64,000 nt of DNA from contig NZ_CM002299.1 in assembly GCF_000153125.2 (NCBI RefSeq), positions 3,360,928 to 3,424,927 of the forward strand. Direction: 5' to 3'. Below are positions 8,714-20,700 of the stretch, in pieces. The notes below the pieces were generated by a model. That model searched no databases, was not told the DNA's origin, and worked only from the letters and a program-made list of their open reading frames with translations. The stretch comes from Congregibacter litoralis KT71. GTDB lineage: Bacteria > Pseudomonadota > Gammaproteobacteria > Pseudomonadales > Halieaceae. Both the position numbers and the translations under genes were made by a program. The number at the start of each line of letters is the position of its first letter. Position 1 is the stretch's first letter.

Positions 8714-9430
8714 ATGGCCGAAAGACAGTTTGCACAAGGTTTCGCGCAGCGCCTTGCACAGCGTCGATTGATGATCGGGGTGTTGCTTCTGGCCCTGCTG
8801 GGCATTATTCAAGGCGCCCCCCTGGCGGGCATCATTGAGTTCGAAAAGCTCCGTCGGCTGGCTGCTGAGCGCTTTGGCCCGGACGCTGTAAACGCTGTTC
8901 AAGACTGGGAGGCGTTTGTTGCCAGCCGCAGCGCCGACCCCATACTCAGCAAGCTGCAGACCACCAACGACTTTTTCAACGAGCGTATTCGCTGGAGTAG
9001 CGATGAGCGTATCTACGGTATCGAGGACTACTGGGCCACCCCGCTGGAGACCCTGGGCAAACAGGAGGCGGATTGCGAGGACTTCACCATCGCCAAATAC
9101 GTGACCTTACTGGCCCTGGGCGTCGACCCCAAAAGCCTTCGCCTGATTTATGTCAAAGCACAGCGCCCCGGCGGCGCCAGTCAGGCTCACATGGTGCTCG
9201 CCTGGTACGAGACACCGGCAGCTGCGCCACTCATTCTGGACAATATCAACACCCTGGTTTTGCCGGCGGCACGCCGCCAGGACCTGACCCCCGTTTTCAG
9301 TTTTAACGCTGATGATCTATGGATAAGCGGTGCGACCCAGCCCAGTAAAGCAAACCCGCTGCAGCGACTTTCGCGCTGGCAGCAGGTGCTGGAGCGTATC
9401 GTCGAAGAAGGCTTCCGGGCCACCTGGTAG
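8714..9430 (+). CDS. lapG: LapG-type periplasmic transglutaminase-like cysteine protease
   Basis: 238 residues with an N-terminal membrane or signal segment (about 19-35). The DUF920/BTLCP catalytic triad is visible: Cys121 in EADCEDF, His159 in SQAHMVL and Asp176 in ILDNI. The family length is about 230-250 residues. LapG cleaves the N-terminal retention module of LapA-type adhesins at a di-alanine site in a Ca2+-dependent way, freeing the adhesin from the cell surface. It is followed after nine bases by lapD, which sequesters LapG when c-di-GMP is high. The target LapA-like protein is encoded 2.4 kb downstream on the other strand. Confidence 0.93.
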   Translation: MAERQFAQGFAQRLAQRRLMIGVLLLALLGIIQGAPLAGIIEFEKLRRLAAERFGPDAVNAVQDWEAFVASRSADPILSKLQTTNDFFNERIRWSSDERIYGIEDYWATPLETLGKQEADCEDFTIAKYVTLLALGVDPKSLRLIYVKAQRPGGASQAHMVLAWYETPAAAPLILDNINTLVLPAARRQDLTPVFSFNADDLWISGATQPSKANPLQRLSRWQQVLERIVEEGFRATW

Positions 9431-9439
9431 GAGAAAAAC

Positions 9440-11353
9440 ATGTCCCTTTATCGACAGTTATGGATTGCGATCATCGTGCTGATGCTGGTGGTGTTTGGCA
9501 CCACCTTCGTGATTAACGGCATCAGCAGCAGTCGCTACCTGGAGGAGCAGCTGAGCATCAAGAATAGCGATGACGCCAATGCCCTTGCCCTTTCCCTCTC
9601 CCAGCAAACCCTGGATACGGTGGCACTGGAAATTCAACTGGCGTCGCAGTTGGATCAGGGGTCTTACGAATGGGTAAGGTTTCGCGATGCGAACGACGAA
9701 CTCATATTTGATCGGGCGAAAGCCATAGAACCAGGCAGTTACCCCGGCTGGCTCGCCGCCCTCTTTGACATTGATGCGGCCCCGGGCGTTGCTGCCGTGA
9801 GCAGTGGCTGGAACCAACTGGGGACGCTGAGTCTCAAGACCAACAATGACTTTGCCTACGCGGAGCTGTGGACCAGCGCAAAGCGTACCCTCGCTGCCCT
9901 GATCTCAGCCATCGTCATTGCCGGGGGGCTGGGGTCGCTGCTGTTGCGCACGATTCTTCAACCCTTGCACCAGGTGGTGCAACAGGCCGACGCCCTGGGC
10001 GACCGACGTTTTGTTGAACTACCGGAGCCGCACACCCTGGAGTTTGCGCGGGTTACCCGTGCAATGAACAGCCTGGCAACGCGGATGCAGGACATGCTCA
10101 CCAAGGATGCGGAACAGTTAACCGCCGGGCAGTCTGTAGAAAAAAAGGATCCCTTGACGGGCCTTGAGCAGCGCACCAGCTTCATGAACCGGATTGCCGC
10201 CAAGGTTACTGCCCAGGACCCCGATGCCGAGGGTGCCATCGCCTTGGCGCGCATTCATCGCCTGACGGAGCTCAATCAGCTCCACGGACGCAGAACGATG
10301 GACGCTCTCATCGCTGACATCGGGACAAGTCTCCAGGGTCTGCTGGAGCAGTTTCCTGAGCTGGCCATCGCCCATCTGAATGTTGCGGATTTTTGTGTTC
10401 TTTCTCCCCGGGAGAACGATCCGAAAAGGCTCGGTAGACAGCTTCAGCGGACCGTCGTCGACGTTCTTGTACGTCACGACATGGCCGGGGACGTAAAAAT
10501 TCCCACGGCCTGTGCCAGCTACGAGCCCGAGGTCACGGCCAGTGAGCTGATGAGTGACCTGGACGAAGCACTGATGCTGTCAGCACATACGGAAACGGGT
10601 GAACTGACCCTGGCTTCCCGCAGTGGCGAACGCCTGTCAAACCTCCGCGAAAGAGGTCGGAACTGGGAGCGGGCCATTCGCCAGGCGCTGATCAACAGCG
10701 AGCTCCAATTTGAATCCTGTCCCGTCGTCGATCAGCAGTCCCAGCTGCTACACAAGAAGCTGACGCTACAACTTCATATCGACGACAGTTGGTGTCGCGC
10801 GGGTGTGTTCATGCCCTGGGTTCATCGCCTGGGTCTCAACGCTGAGATCGATCGCGCCATCATCACCGCCGGCCTTGCGCACATTGCTAAGACGGGCGAG
10901 AACGCCTGTGTGGAGTTATCTATGCGGGCTATTACCGAAGACGACTTTGTGGACTGGCTCAATTACCACCTCAACCAATACCCCGACGACGCGGCACGTC
11001 TTCGCGTGGATATCAGTGAGTCTGCCGCCTTTGGCGACCCCGAGGGGTTTGCCGCCCTGCAACGGTGCCTGCACAAGCATCAGGCGCAGCTGGGCATCCA
11101 GCATATGGGACACCGCGTGGGCGAAATCGGCAAGTTAGGCACCCTGGGGGCCGATTACCTGAAAATTGACAGTCTGTTTACACACGATATTGCGGGTATT
11201 CCGGGCCATCAGGCGCTGATGCGGACTTACGCCAACATCGCCCACACCCTGGGCGTCATCTGTATTGCAGAAGGCGTCGCCAACGAAGCGGAACGAAGCA
11301 GTGCTTTTGACTGCGGGGTCAGCGCGGTCACGGGTCCCTTTTTGAACACCTAG
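9440..11353 (+). CDS. lapD: LapD-type c-di-GMP receptor (inside-out signalling protein)
   Basis: 637 residues. Order: TM1 (about 8-28), periplasmic LapD/MoxY-type output domain (about 29-148), TM2 (about 150-170), HAMP linker (ILQPLHQVVQQADAL), a degenerate GGDEF domain (about 225-375) lacking the GGDEF motif, and a degenerate EAL domain (about 390-637) without the EAL signature. LapD proteins bind c-di-GMP with the inactive EAL domain and then hold LapG in the periplasm, so the adhesin stays on the cell. A strong TAGGAG ribosome-binding site precedes the ATG. Translationally close to lapG, one operon. Confidence 0.93.
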   Translation: MSLYRQLWIAIIVLMLVVFGTTFVINGISSSRYLEEQLSIKNSDDANALALSLSQQTLDTVALEIQLASQLDQGSYEWVRFRDANDELIFDRAKAIEPGSYPGWLAALFDIDAAPGVAAVSSGWNQLGTLSLKTNNDFAYAELWTSAKRTLAALISAIVIAGGLGSLLLRTILQPLHQVVQQADALGDRRFVELPEPHTLEFARVTRAMNSLATRMQDMLTKDAEQLTAGQSVEKKDPLTGLEQRTSFMNRIAAKVTAQDPDAEGAIALARIHRLTELNQLHGRRTMDALIADIGTSLQGLLEQFPELAIAHLNVADFCVLSPRENDPKRLGRQLQRTVVDVLVRHDMAGDVKIPTACASYEPEVTASELMSDLDEALMLSAHTETGELTLASRSGERLSNLRERGRNWERAIRQALINSELQFESCPVVDQQSQLLHKKLTLQLHIDDSWCRAGVFMPWVHRLGLNAEIDRAIITAGLAHIAKTGENACVELSMRAITEDDFVDWLNYHLNQYPDDAARLRVDISESAAFGDPEGFAALQRCLHKHQAQLGIQHMGHRVGEIGKLGTLGADYLKIDSLFTHDIAGIPGHQALMRTYANIAHTLGVICIAEGVANEAERSSAFDCGVSAVTGPFLNT

Positions 11354-11411
11354 CTCGCCGCTCAGGATGCTTCCTTGGATGATTGCTCACCTGTCGCGAC
11401 CGGGACAAAGC

Positions 11412-11732
11412 CTAGATGCGAGGCTCATCATCCAGAAGATTGAGTGCGTTGTCGCTGCGGCGGAGAGACTGTCGCTCCATCACTTTAGCCTGAGCCGCTT
11501 CCGGCAGCTCAGTGAAGAGCAATACGTTCTTGGCAATCAGCACCTCAAGCAAGTCCTCGAGGACGCGGACGAACTCCAGGTCCGTTCGCGCCAGGTCGCT
11601 GTTGGGTCCCACGCTTGCCAAAAACTGCTGCAAAGCGCCATCGCCCTCTTCCAGCTCTTCATCAAAGCCCGGCTGGGCCTGGCGGCTTACCGCCGAAATG
11701 GCGCCGTTACTATCGCGCTGTACGTAAGGCAT
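11412..11732 (-). CDS. Conserved small protein (MPYVQRD family)
   Basis: 106 residues, acidic, no signal peptide or membrane segment. It begins MPYVQRDSNGAISAV, like a conserved gammaproteobacterial family of about 100-110 residues that is sometimes mislabelled as tryptophan synthase beta subunit; no PLP-binding residues are present, so that label is not supported. A predicted coiled helical part follows (TDLEFVRVLEDLLEVLIAKN). AGGGG lies just before the ATG. It is the next gene after lapA on the same strand (58-base gap), convergent with lapD. Function unknown; could be co-transcribed with lapA. Confidence 0.7.
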   Translation of the reverse strand: MPYVQRDSNGAISAVSRQAQPGFDEELEEGDGALQQFLASVGPNSDLARTDLEFVRVLEDLLEVLIAKNVLLFTELPEAAQAKVMERQSLRRSDNALNLLDDEPRI

Positions 11733-11790
11733 CAGCCCCTACTCCCAATCTCGGCAGCTTTAGAACGCCACTCTCGCCCATTGCGGATAC

Positions 11791-14700
11791 TCAATCAATC
11801 TCTCCGGTGCCCGACTTGTCATCATTGCTGTTGTTGAGCAGCAAGTCGATCTCGAGAGCCGCAATGTCGGCCTCACCGCCGGCTTTTTGCTCTTCGCTCG
11901 CCGGCACATCCCTGGCAATGGTCGAAGAATCCTCACCTTCATGAGCCGGGAGGATCAAATCACCGTCATCGCTCAGCACATCCGCCGCGGAGATCGCAAA
12001 GCTGGCATCCTCGGCCACGCTCACACTGCCATCGGTCCAGGTGACATCGGACTGCCCGTGGATCGTGACGTCGCCATTGGCAGTGGATCCTGAGGTGCTT
12101 TCTTCGGAGTAAGTCAGAGCAATACTATCGACGCCTAACTCATCCAAGGACCGGAGTTCGCCCTCATCAGTCACGCCGTCCGAGTCGGCGTCCTGCCATA
12201 CTGCAAATTGTTCCCAGCTCTCATCACCGGGGTCAAGCTGACTGTTTTGATTGGTATCAAAAACTTCTGCGACAGCCTCCATATCTGTCTCGGCATTCTC
12301 GGACCACTCAGTGAAAACATACTCCTCAGTCTGATCTACTGTGCCGGATTCATTGGCGTCAATCACCAACAAACCATCATCCGGTGCAACCCACGCAGTG
12401 TTCACAGACTCTCCAGTGACCTCATCGGTAAACACAACCCCGGCCTCGCGCGACAGATATTCCAAACCATCATTATCGAGATCGAGGGTTATAGGTGCAT
12501 TGGATTGACGAATGGTGACCGTCGCCGGATCGCTTACGTTGCCCTGCTCATCGGTTACATCGTAAGTGAACTCTGCATCCGCCAGCGAGATGGGCGAGTA
12601 GGCGACACTTTTGATCAGGTAGTCACTGCTGTCAGCGTTCTTGCCAGTACCCTGTGTTACACCATCAACGTAGGGGGTCGCAGTAAATCGCAGTGCGTAA
12701 AACGGTTGCCCTATGTCCGAAAGCGTGAAACTCCCCCCGCTCCCGCCAATGTTGAAGTCGACGGGAACGCCATCAAGCGTTGCGTTAGCTCGCCCGTAGA
12801 ACGTCCAGACGCCCAGTACATTACCGTCGGCATCCAGTGCTTCGACACGACCAGCCTCGCCTTCATTCGGGAAAAGTCGTTCAATTTGGACTGTCGCTTC
12901 GGTAGCCGGGCCACCCAGATTCAAAACCATTGTTTCTGATGAGCCGTTGCGATAACCGAGCTGTGTCGGCGCCTGCGGCTGCGTATTCCCCGCACTGTCC
13001 ACCCCCAGACCGTCACGGGACTGGGTGATGGTCGCGTTACGACCGTTAAAGCCGCTGACCGTGACACCCGTAGCGTCGGTTGTGAGATCTTGTACGACCT
13101 GTTCTGCGGGTTTTGCCCAGTAAAACGAGGATGCGCTGCTGAACGTATCGCCAACTTGGGCCTGCTCATAAGAACCGTCACCCTCTGCATCGAGGTACAG
13201 AATGCCGTCGGTTGGTGGGGAGCGCAGCGTAAACACCAAATTCTCCAGGGGCGTTTCATCGTCAACGCCACCGAGGGTCGGAATTCCCTCCAGCCCCACC
13301 CCATCCGCAATGCCGTCAACGCTTAAGAACACCTCTAACTGTGGATTGGAAAGAGTGCCGTTCGGGCCAGGCCCGTTCGCAATCTCAGCAAGCGCCGTCA
13401 GCGGATCAGCCGTTGGTGGTGTGTCGGGCTCTGCCACCTCCGTTACGGTGATCGCGACGTTCGCCGGCGTCCCGTCTTGGGCTCCATTATCATCAACCGA
13501 CGCATAACTAAAGCTGTCATCGCCAAAGTAGTCCGCATTCGGCGTGTAGGTCAGATTGCCCGCCTCCGCCGCAGGAACCGTCTGCCCCATCGACACCGCA
13601 ACACCACTCAGCAGCAGCGTACCGTTAGCCGGCAAGCTCGTTATGACAAACCCCGACACGCTCCCGTCGCTATCACTGCCCGTTAACGTCGGTACTGCGT
13701 TGTCGTTCGTATCTTCGGCCACCGTTAGCGTCTTGGCGTCAGACTCTGGCGGATCATTCTCGGGCGTCACCGTCAGGTTCACCGTCGCAGTATCCGTGCC
13801 ACCCTCACCGTCGCTGATGATATAGGTGAAGCTATCGCTCCCGTTGTAATCGGGATTCGGTGTGTACTTCAGCGTACCGTCACCATTGTCGGTGACCGTA
13901 CCGTTCGTGGGCTGCGTGAAGCTGCTGATCGTGAGCGTATCGCCGTCCACATCGCTGTCTGCGCCATTTCCGTTATCGGCCAGCACGTCGATATCAATCG
14001 CGATGTCTTCAACCGTCGTAACACTGTCGTCCACGGCATCAGGACCGGGGTTCGTGACAGTCCAATCAAAGCTCTCGCTGACCGGTGGGTTCACGCCATC
14101 GGTTGCTGTCACGATGACGTTGTACACACCGCCGTCCACCTGGGAAGCGCTGTTATCAAGCGTGCCGCTGATAATCCCGCTGCTGGGATCGATACTGAGA
14201 CCAGCAGGTAGACCCGTTGCTGAGTAAGTCAGTGTGCTGTCGACATCTGCAAAGGCCGCAGACGCGTCTACAGGAGCGATAACATCCGCATCATCATTCG
14301 CCTGAGGAGAGAGCGGATTGATCACCACGGGCGGATCATTAACCGCCGTCACGGTCAGATTAACCGTGGCGGTATCCGTGCCGCCCTCGCCATCACTGAT
14401 GGTGTACTCGAAGCTCGCAGGACCGTTGTAGTCCGCATCTGGGGTGAAGGTGACAGAGCCATCGCCGTTCAGCACGACGGTGCCATTGCTGGGCGAACCG
14501 ACACTCGTGATGGTCAGATCATCGCCGTCAGGATCGTTGTCGTTGCCCAAGAGATCCGCAGGGTCAAAAGTGACCGAGGTGTCTTCGTTCGTTGAGCCGG
14601 AGTCATCTGTAGCCGTGGGACCTGGGTTCGTCACCGTCCAATCAAAGCTTTCGCTGACTGGCGGATTAACACCGTCGGTTGCCGTGACCGTGACGTTATA

Positions 14701-17700
14701 CACACCACCACCCACTTGCGAAGCGCTGTTGTCAATCGTGCCGCTGATAACGCCCGTCGAGGCATTGATGGTCAGTCCAGTCGGTAGACCCGTTGCTGAG
14801 TAAGTCAGCGTGCTGTCGACGTCGCTGAAGTTGCCGCTGAGATCAAGAGAGACTACGTCGGCATCGGCATTGTTCTGTGGGTTCAGATCGATTGAAATCG
14901 GCGGATCATTGGCCGCATCAACCGTGAGATTGACGGTGGCCGTTGCCGTGCCGCCCTCACCATCACTGATGGTGTAAGTAAAGCTATCAGGGCCGTTATA
15001 GTTTTCATTCGGCGTGTAGCTCACTACCCCATTGGCCAGGCTCACAGTGCCATTTGACGCCGTACCCACCGAAGTTACGGTCAAGTCATCGCCGTCCGAA
15101 TCACTGTCGTTGGCAAGCACATCAATAACCGTCGCTCCCGTGTCCTCGCCCAGGGTCTCGCTGTCGTCATTGGCCACGGGGCCGGGATTGGTTACGGTCC
15201 AGGCAAAGCTCTCGCTGATTGGCGCATTCACACCATCCGTTGCGGTGACCGTGACGTTGTAGACGCCACCACCCACCTGGGAGGCGCTGTTATCAATCGT
15301 GCCGCTGATGATACCCGTGTTGGGATCGATACTGAGACCATTGGGAAGACCGGTCGCGCTGTATTCGAGCGTGCTGTCGACATCTGCAAAGGCCGCCGAC
15401 GCGTCTAAAGGAGCGATGACATCTGCGTCGTCATTTGCTTGCGGTGCAAGCGGGTTAATGGAAACGGGGGGATCATTCACCGCATCAACCGTCAGGTTGA
15501 CCGTCGCCGTATCTGTACCACCTTCGCCATCAGAGACCGTGTACTCGAAGCTTGCAGAACCGTTGTAATCCGCATCAGGGGTGAAGGTGACGGTGCCATC
15601 GCCGTTGAGAACGACAGTGCCATTGCTGGGCGAACCGACGCTGGTGATCGTCAGATCATCACCATCGGGATCGCTGTCGTTAGCCAGCAGCTCAGCCGGG
15701 GTGAAGGTGACGGCGACATCCTCATCCGTGGAGCCGGTGTCATCTGCGGCAGTAAGACCAGGGTTGGCGACCGTCCAATCAAAGCTCTCGCTAGCGGGCG
15801 GGTTAACGCCGTCAGTCGCAGTGACTGTGACGTTGTATACGCCACCGCCCACTTGAGACGCGCTGTTGTCGATAGTGCCGCTGATAACGCCCGTGCTGGG
15901 ATCAATGGTCAGCCCAGTCGGCAGCCCAGTTGCTGAGTAAGTCAGCGTGCTGTCGACGTCTTCAAAAGCTGTAGAAGTATCTAATGGTGTAATGACGTCC
16001 GCATCATCGTTCGCCTGCGGTGCCAATGGAACGATAACCACCGGCGGATCGTTGACCGGGTTCACGGTCAAGTTGACGGTAGCTGCATCCGTTCCGCCTT
16101 CGCCGTCTGAGACCGTATATTCAAAGCTGGCCGGGCCGTTGTAATCGGCATCGGGGGTGAAGGTCACTGTACCGTCGCCATTAAGAACGACAGTGCCATT
16201 GCTGGGCGAACCGACACTCGTGATGGTCAGATCATCCGCATCAGGGTCGATATCGTTGCCCAACAAATCTGCTGCAGCAAACGTCACCGCCGTGTCTTCG
16301 TCGGTCGTCCCCGCATCGTCCGAAGCCGTGGGACCAGGATTCGTCACCGTCCAATCGAAACTCTCAATGACCGGTGGGTTCACGCCATCGGTTGCCGTGA
16401 CCGTAACGTTGTACACACCACCGTCCAACTGCGAAGCACTGTTATCAATCGTGCCGCTGATGATGCCCGTGTTGGGATCGATGATCAGACCATCGGGCAG
16501 CCCGGTTGCTGAGTAAGTCAGCGTACTGTCGACGTCCGCAAAGGCCGCCGATGCATCTACCGGGGTGATCACGTCCGCATCATCATTGGTCTGAGGAGCA
16601 AGCGGATTGATCACCACGGGCGGATCGTTGACCGCATTCACAGTCAGACTCACCGTTGCCGTGTCAGTACCGCCCTCACCATCACTGATGGTGTACTCGA
16701 AGCTCGCGGGGCCGTTGTAATCGGCATCGGGGGTGAAGGTCACTGTACCGTCGCCATTAAGAACGACAGTGCCATTGCTGGGCGAACCGACACTCGTGAT
16801 GGTCAGATCATCCGCATCGGGATCGTTGTCGTTGCCCAACAAATCTGCTGCAGCAAACGTCACCGCCGCATCTTCGTCGGTGGTACCCGTATCGTCTGCG
16901 GCCGTGGGACCAGGGTTTGTCACCGTCCAGTCGAAGCTCTCGCTGACCGGTGGGTTCACGCCATCGGTTGCTGTGACCGTAACGCTGTATACACCACCAC
17001 CCACTTGCGAAGCGCTGTTGTCAATCGTGCCGCTGATAATCCCGGTAGCAGAGTCGATGGTCAGACCTGTGGGAAGACCCGTTGCGCTATATTCAAGGCT
17101 ACTGTCGACATCGCTAAAGTTGCCGCTGAGATCGAGAGAGACTACGTCGGCATCGGCATTATTCTGTGGGTTCAGATCCACTGAAACCGGCGGATCATTA
17201 GCCGCATCAACCGTGAGATTGACGGTGGCCGTTGCCGTGCCGCCCTCACCATCACTGATGGTGTACGTGAAGCTGTCGGGGCCGTTGTAATCAGCATTTG
17301 GCGTGTAGCTCACTACCCCATTGACCAGGCTCACAGTGCCATTTGACGCCGTACCCACCGAAGTTACGGTCAAATCATCGCCGTCCGGATCACTGTCATT
17401 GGCAAGCACATCAATAACTGTCGCTCCAGAGTCTTCGCCCAGCGTCTCGCTGTCGTCGTTGGCCACGGGGCCGGGATTGGTTACGGTCCAGTCAAAGCTC
17501 TCGCTGACCGGGGTGTTCACGCCATCCGTTGCGGTGACTGTGACGTTGTATACGCCACCGCCCACTTGAGACGCGCTGTTGTCGACAGTGCCGCTGATAA
17601 CGCCCGTGCTGGGATCAATGGTCAGCCCAGTCGGCAGCCCAGTTGCTGAGTAAGTCAGCGTGCTGTCGACGTCTTCAAAAGCTGTAGAAGTATCTAATGG

Positions 17701-20700
17701 TGTAATGACGTCCGCATCATCGTTCGCCTGCGGTGCCAATGGAACGATAACCACCGGCGGATCGTTGACTGGGTTTACGGTCAAGTTGACGGTAGCTGTA
17801 TCCGTTCCGCCTTCGCCGTCTGAGACCGTATATTCAAAGCTGGCCGGGCCGTTGTAATCAGCATCAGGGGTGAAGGTCACTGTGCCGTCGCCGTTGAGTA
17901 CGACAGTGCCATTGCTGGGCGAACCGACGCTGGTGATCGTCAGATCATCACCATCGGGATCGCTGTCGTTGCCCAGCAGATCACCCGACGTAAACGTGAC
18001 CGCAGTGTCTTCGTCGGTGGTACCCGCATCGTCCGCGGCCGTGGGACCAGGATTCGTCACCGTCCAATCGAAACTCTCACTGACCGGTGGGTTCACGCCA
18101 TCGGTTGCCGTGACCGTGACGTTGTAGACGCCCCCAGCCACTTGCGAAGCACTGTTATCAATCGTGCCGCTGATGATGCCCGTCGAGGCATTGATGGTCA
18201 GTCCAGTCGGTAGACCCGTTGCTGAGTAAGTCAGCGTACTGTCGACGTCCGCAAAGGCCGCTGACGCATCTACCGGGGTGATCACGTCCGCATCATCATT
18301 GGTCTGAGGAGCAAGCGGATTGATCACCACGGGCGGATCGTTGACCGCATTCACAGTCAGACTCACCGTTGCCGTGTCAGTGCCGCCCTCACCATCACTG
18401 ATGGTGTACTCGAAGCTCGCGGGGCCGTTGTAATCGGCATCGGGGGTGAAGGTCACTGTACCGTCGCCATTAAGAACGACAGTGCCATTGCTGGGCGAAC
18501 CGACACTCGTGATGGTCAGATCATCCGCATCAGGGTCGATATCGTTGCCCAGCAGCTCAGCCGGGGTGAAGGTGACGGCGACATCCTCATCCGTGGAGCC
18601 GGTGTCATCTGCGGCAGTAGGACCAGGGTTGGTGACCGTCCAATCAAAGCTCTCGCTAACGGGCGGATTAACGCCGTCCGTTGCGGTGACCGTGACGTTA
18701 TACACACCGCCGCCCAGTTGCGAGGCGCTGTTGTCAATCGTGCCGCTGATAACGCCCGTCGAGGCATTGATGGTCAGTCCAGTCGGTAGACCCGTTGCTG
18801 AGTAAGTCAGCGTGCTGTCGATGTCCGCAAAAGCCGCGGATGCGTCGACCGGAGCGATAACATCCGCATCATCATTCGATTGGTTACCCAGCGGATTGAT
18901 CACCACGGGCGGATCGTCCACTGCATTCACAGTCAAGCTAACCGTGGCGGTATCGGTGCCGCTCTCGCCATCACTAATTGTGTACTCGAAGCTGGCAGGA
19001 CCGTTGTAGTCCGCGTCCGGTGTAAAAGTGACAGAACCATCGCCATTAAGAACCACGGTGCCGTTGCTGGGCGAACCGACACTCGTGATAGTCAAATCAT
19101 CCGCATCAGGGTCGGTATCGTTGCCCAGCAGATCAGCCGGGGTGAAGGTGACGGCGACATCCTCATCCGTGGAGCCGGTGTCATCTGCGGCAGTAGGACC
19201 AGGGTTGGTGACCGTCCAATCAAAGCTCTCGCTAACGGGCGGATTAACGCCGTCCGTTGCGGTGACCGTGACGTTATACACACCACCCCCCACTTGCGAA
19301 GCACTGTTATCAATCGTGCCGCTGATGATGCCCGTGTTGGGATCGATAGTTAGACCATCGGGAAGGCCCGTCGCGCTGTACTCGAGGGTGCTGTCCACAT
19401 CTTCAAACGCTGAGGAGGCATCGATGGCTGTAATGACTTCTGCGTCGTCATTCGATTGATTACCCAGAGGGTTGATCACTACCGGCGGGTCATTAACGGC
19501 ATTTACAGTCAGATTAACAGTGGCTGTATCCGTGCCGCCCTCACCGTCGCTAATTGTGTACTCGAAACTCGCAGAACCGTTGTAATCCGCATCGGGAGTG
19601 AAGGTCACGGTTCCGTCGCCGTTGAGAACGACAGTGCCATTAATGGGCGAACCAACGCTTGTGATAGTCAGATCATCGGCATCAGGATCGCTGTCGTTAG
19701 CTAGAAGATTCGCCGCTGTAAACATGACCGCCGTGTCTTCGTCAGTGGTCCCTGCATCGTCCGCGGCTGTGGGACCAGGATTCGTCACGGTCCAGTCGAA
19801 GCTTTCGCTCACGGACGGGTTGACGCCGTCGGTCGCAGTGACCGTAACGTTGTACACGCCGCCACCCACCTGCGAAGCACTGTTATCAATCGTGCCGCTG
19901 ATAATGCCAGTAGCTGAGTCGATGGTCAGACCTGCGGGAAGACCAGTCGCGCTGTATTCGAGGATGCTGTCGACGTCACTGAAGTTGCCGCTGAGATCAA
20001 GAGAGACTACGTCAGCATCGGCATTATTCTGTGGGTTCAGATCCACTGAAACCGGCGGATCATTAGCCGCATCAACCGTGAGATTGACGGTGGCCGTTGC
20101 CGTGCCGCCCTCACCATCACTGATGGTGTAAGTAAAGCTATCAGGGCCATTGTAGTTTTCATTCGGCGTGTAGCTCACTACCCCATTGACCAGACTCACG
20201 GTGCCATTTGACGCCGTACCCACCGAAGTTACGGTCAAATCATCGCCGTCCGGATCACTGTCATTGGCAAGCACATCAATAACTGTCGCTCCCGAGTCCT
20301 CGCCCAGGGTCTCGCTGTCGTCATTGGCCTCTGGACCAGGGTTCGTCACCTTCCAGTCAAAGCTTTCGCTCACGGACGGGTTGACGCCGTCGGTCGCCGT
20401 GACCGTGACGTTGTAGACGCCCCCAGCCACTTGCGAAGCACTGTTATCAATCGTGCCGCTGATAGCGCCCGTAGAGGCATTGATGGTCAGTCCAGTCGGT
20501 AGACCCGTTGCTGAGTAAGTCAGCGTACTGTCGACGTCCGCAAAGGCCGCCGATGCTTCTACCGGGGTGATCACGTCTGCATCATCATTGGTCTGAGGAG
20601 CAAGCGGATTGATCACCACGGGCGGATCATTAACGGCATTTACAGTCAAGCTAACCGTGGCGGTGTCCGTGCCACCCTCGCCATCACTAATTGTGTACTC

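Noticed and set aside
11412..11732. Tryptophan synthase beta subunit for the small protein beside lapA
   Set aside because: Only 106 residues and no PLP-binding or barrel features; the label is a known misannotation in this family.
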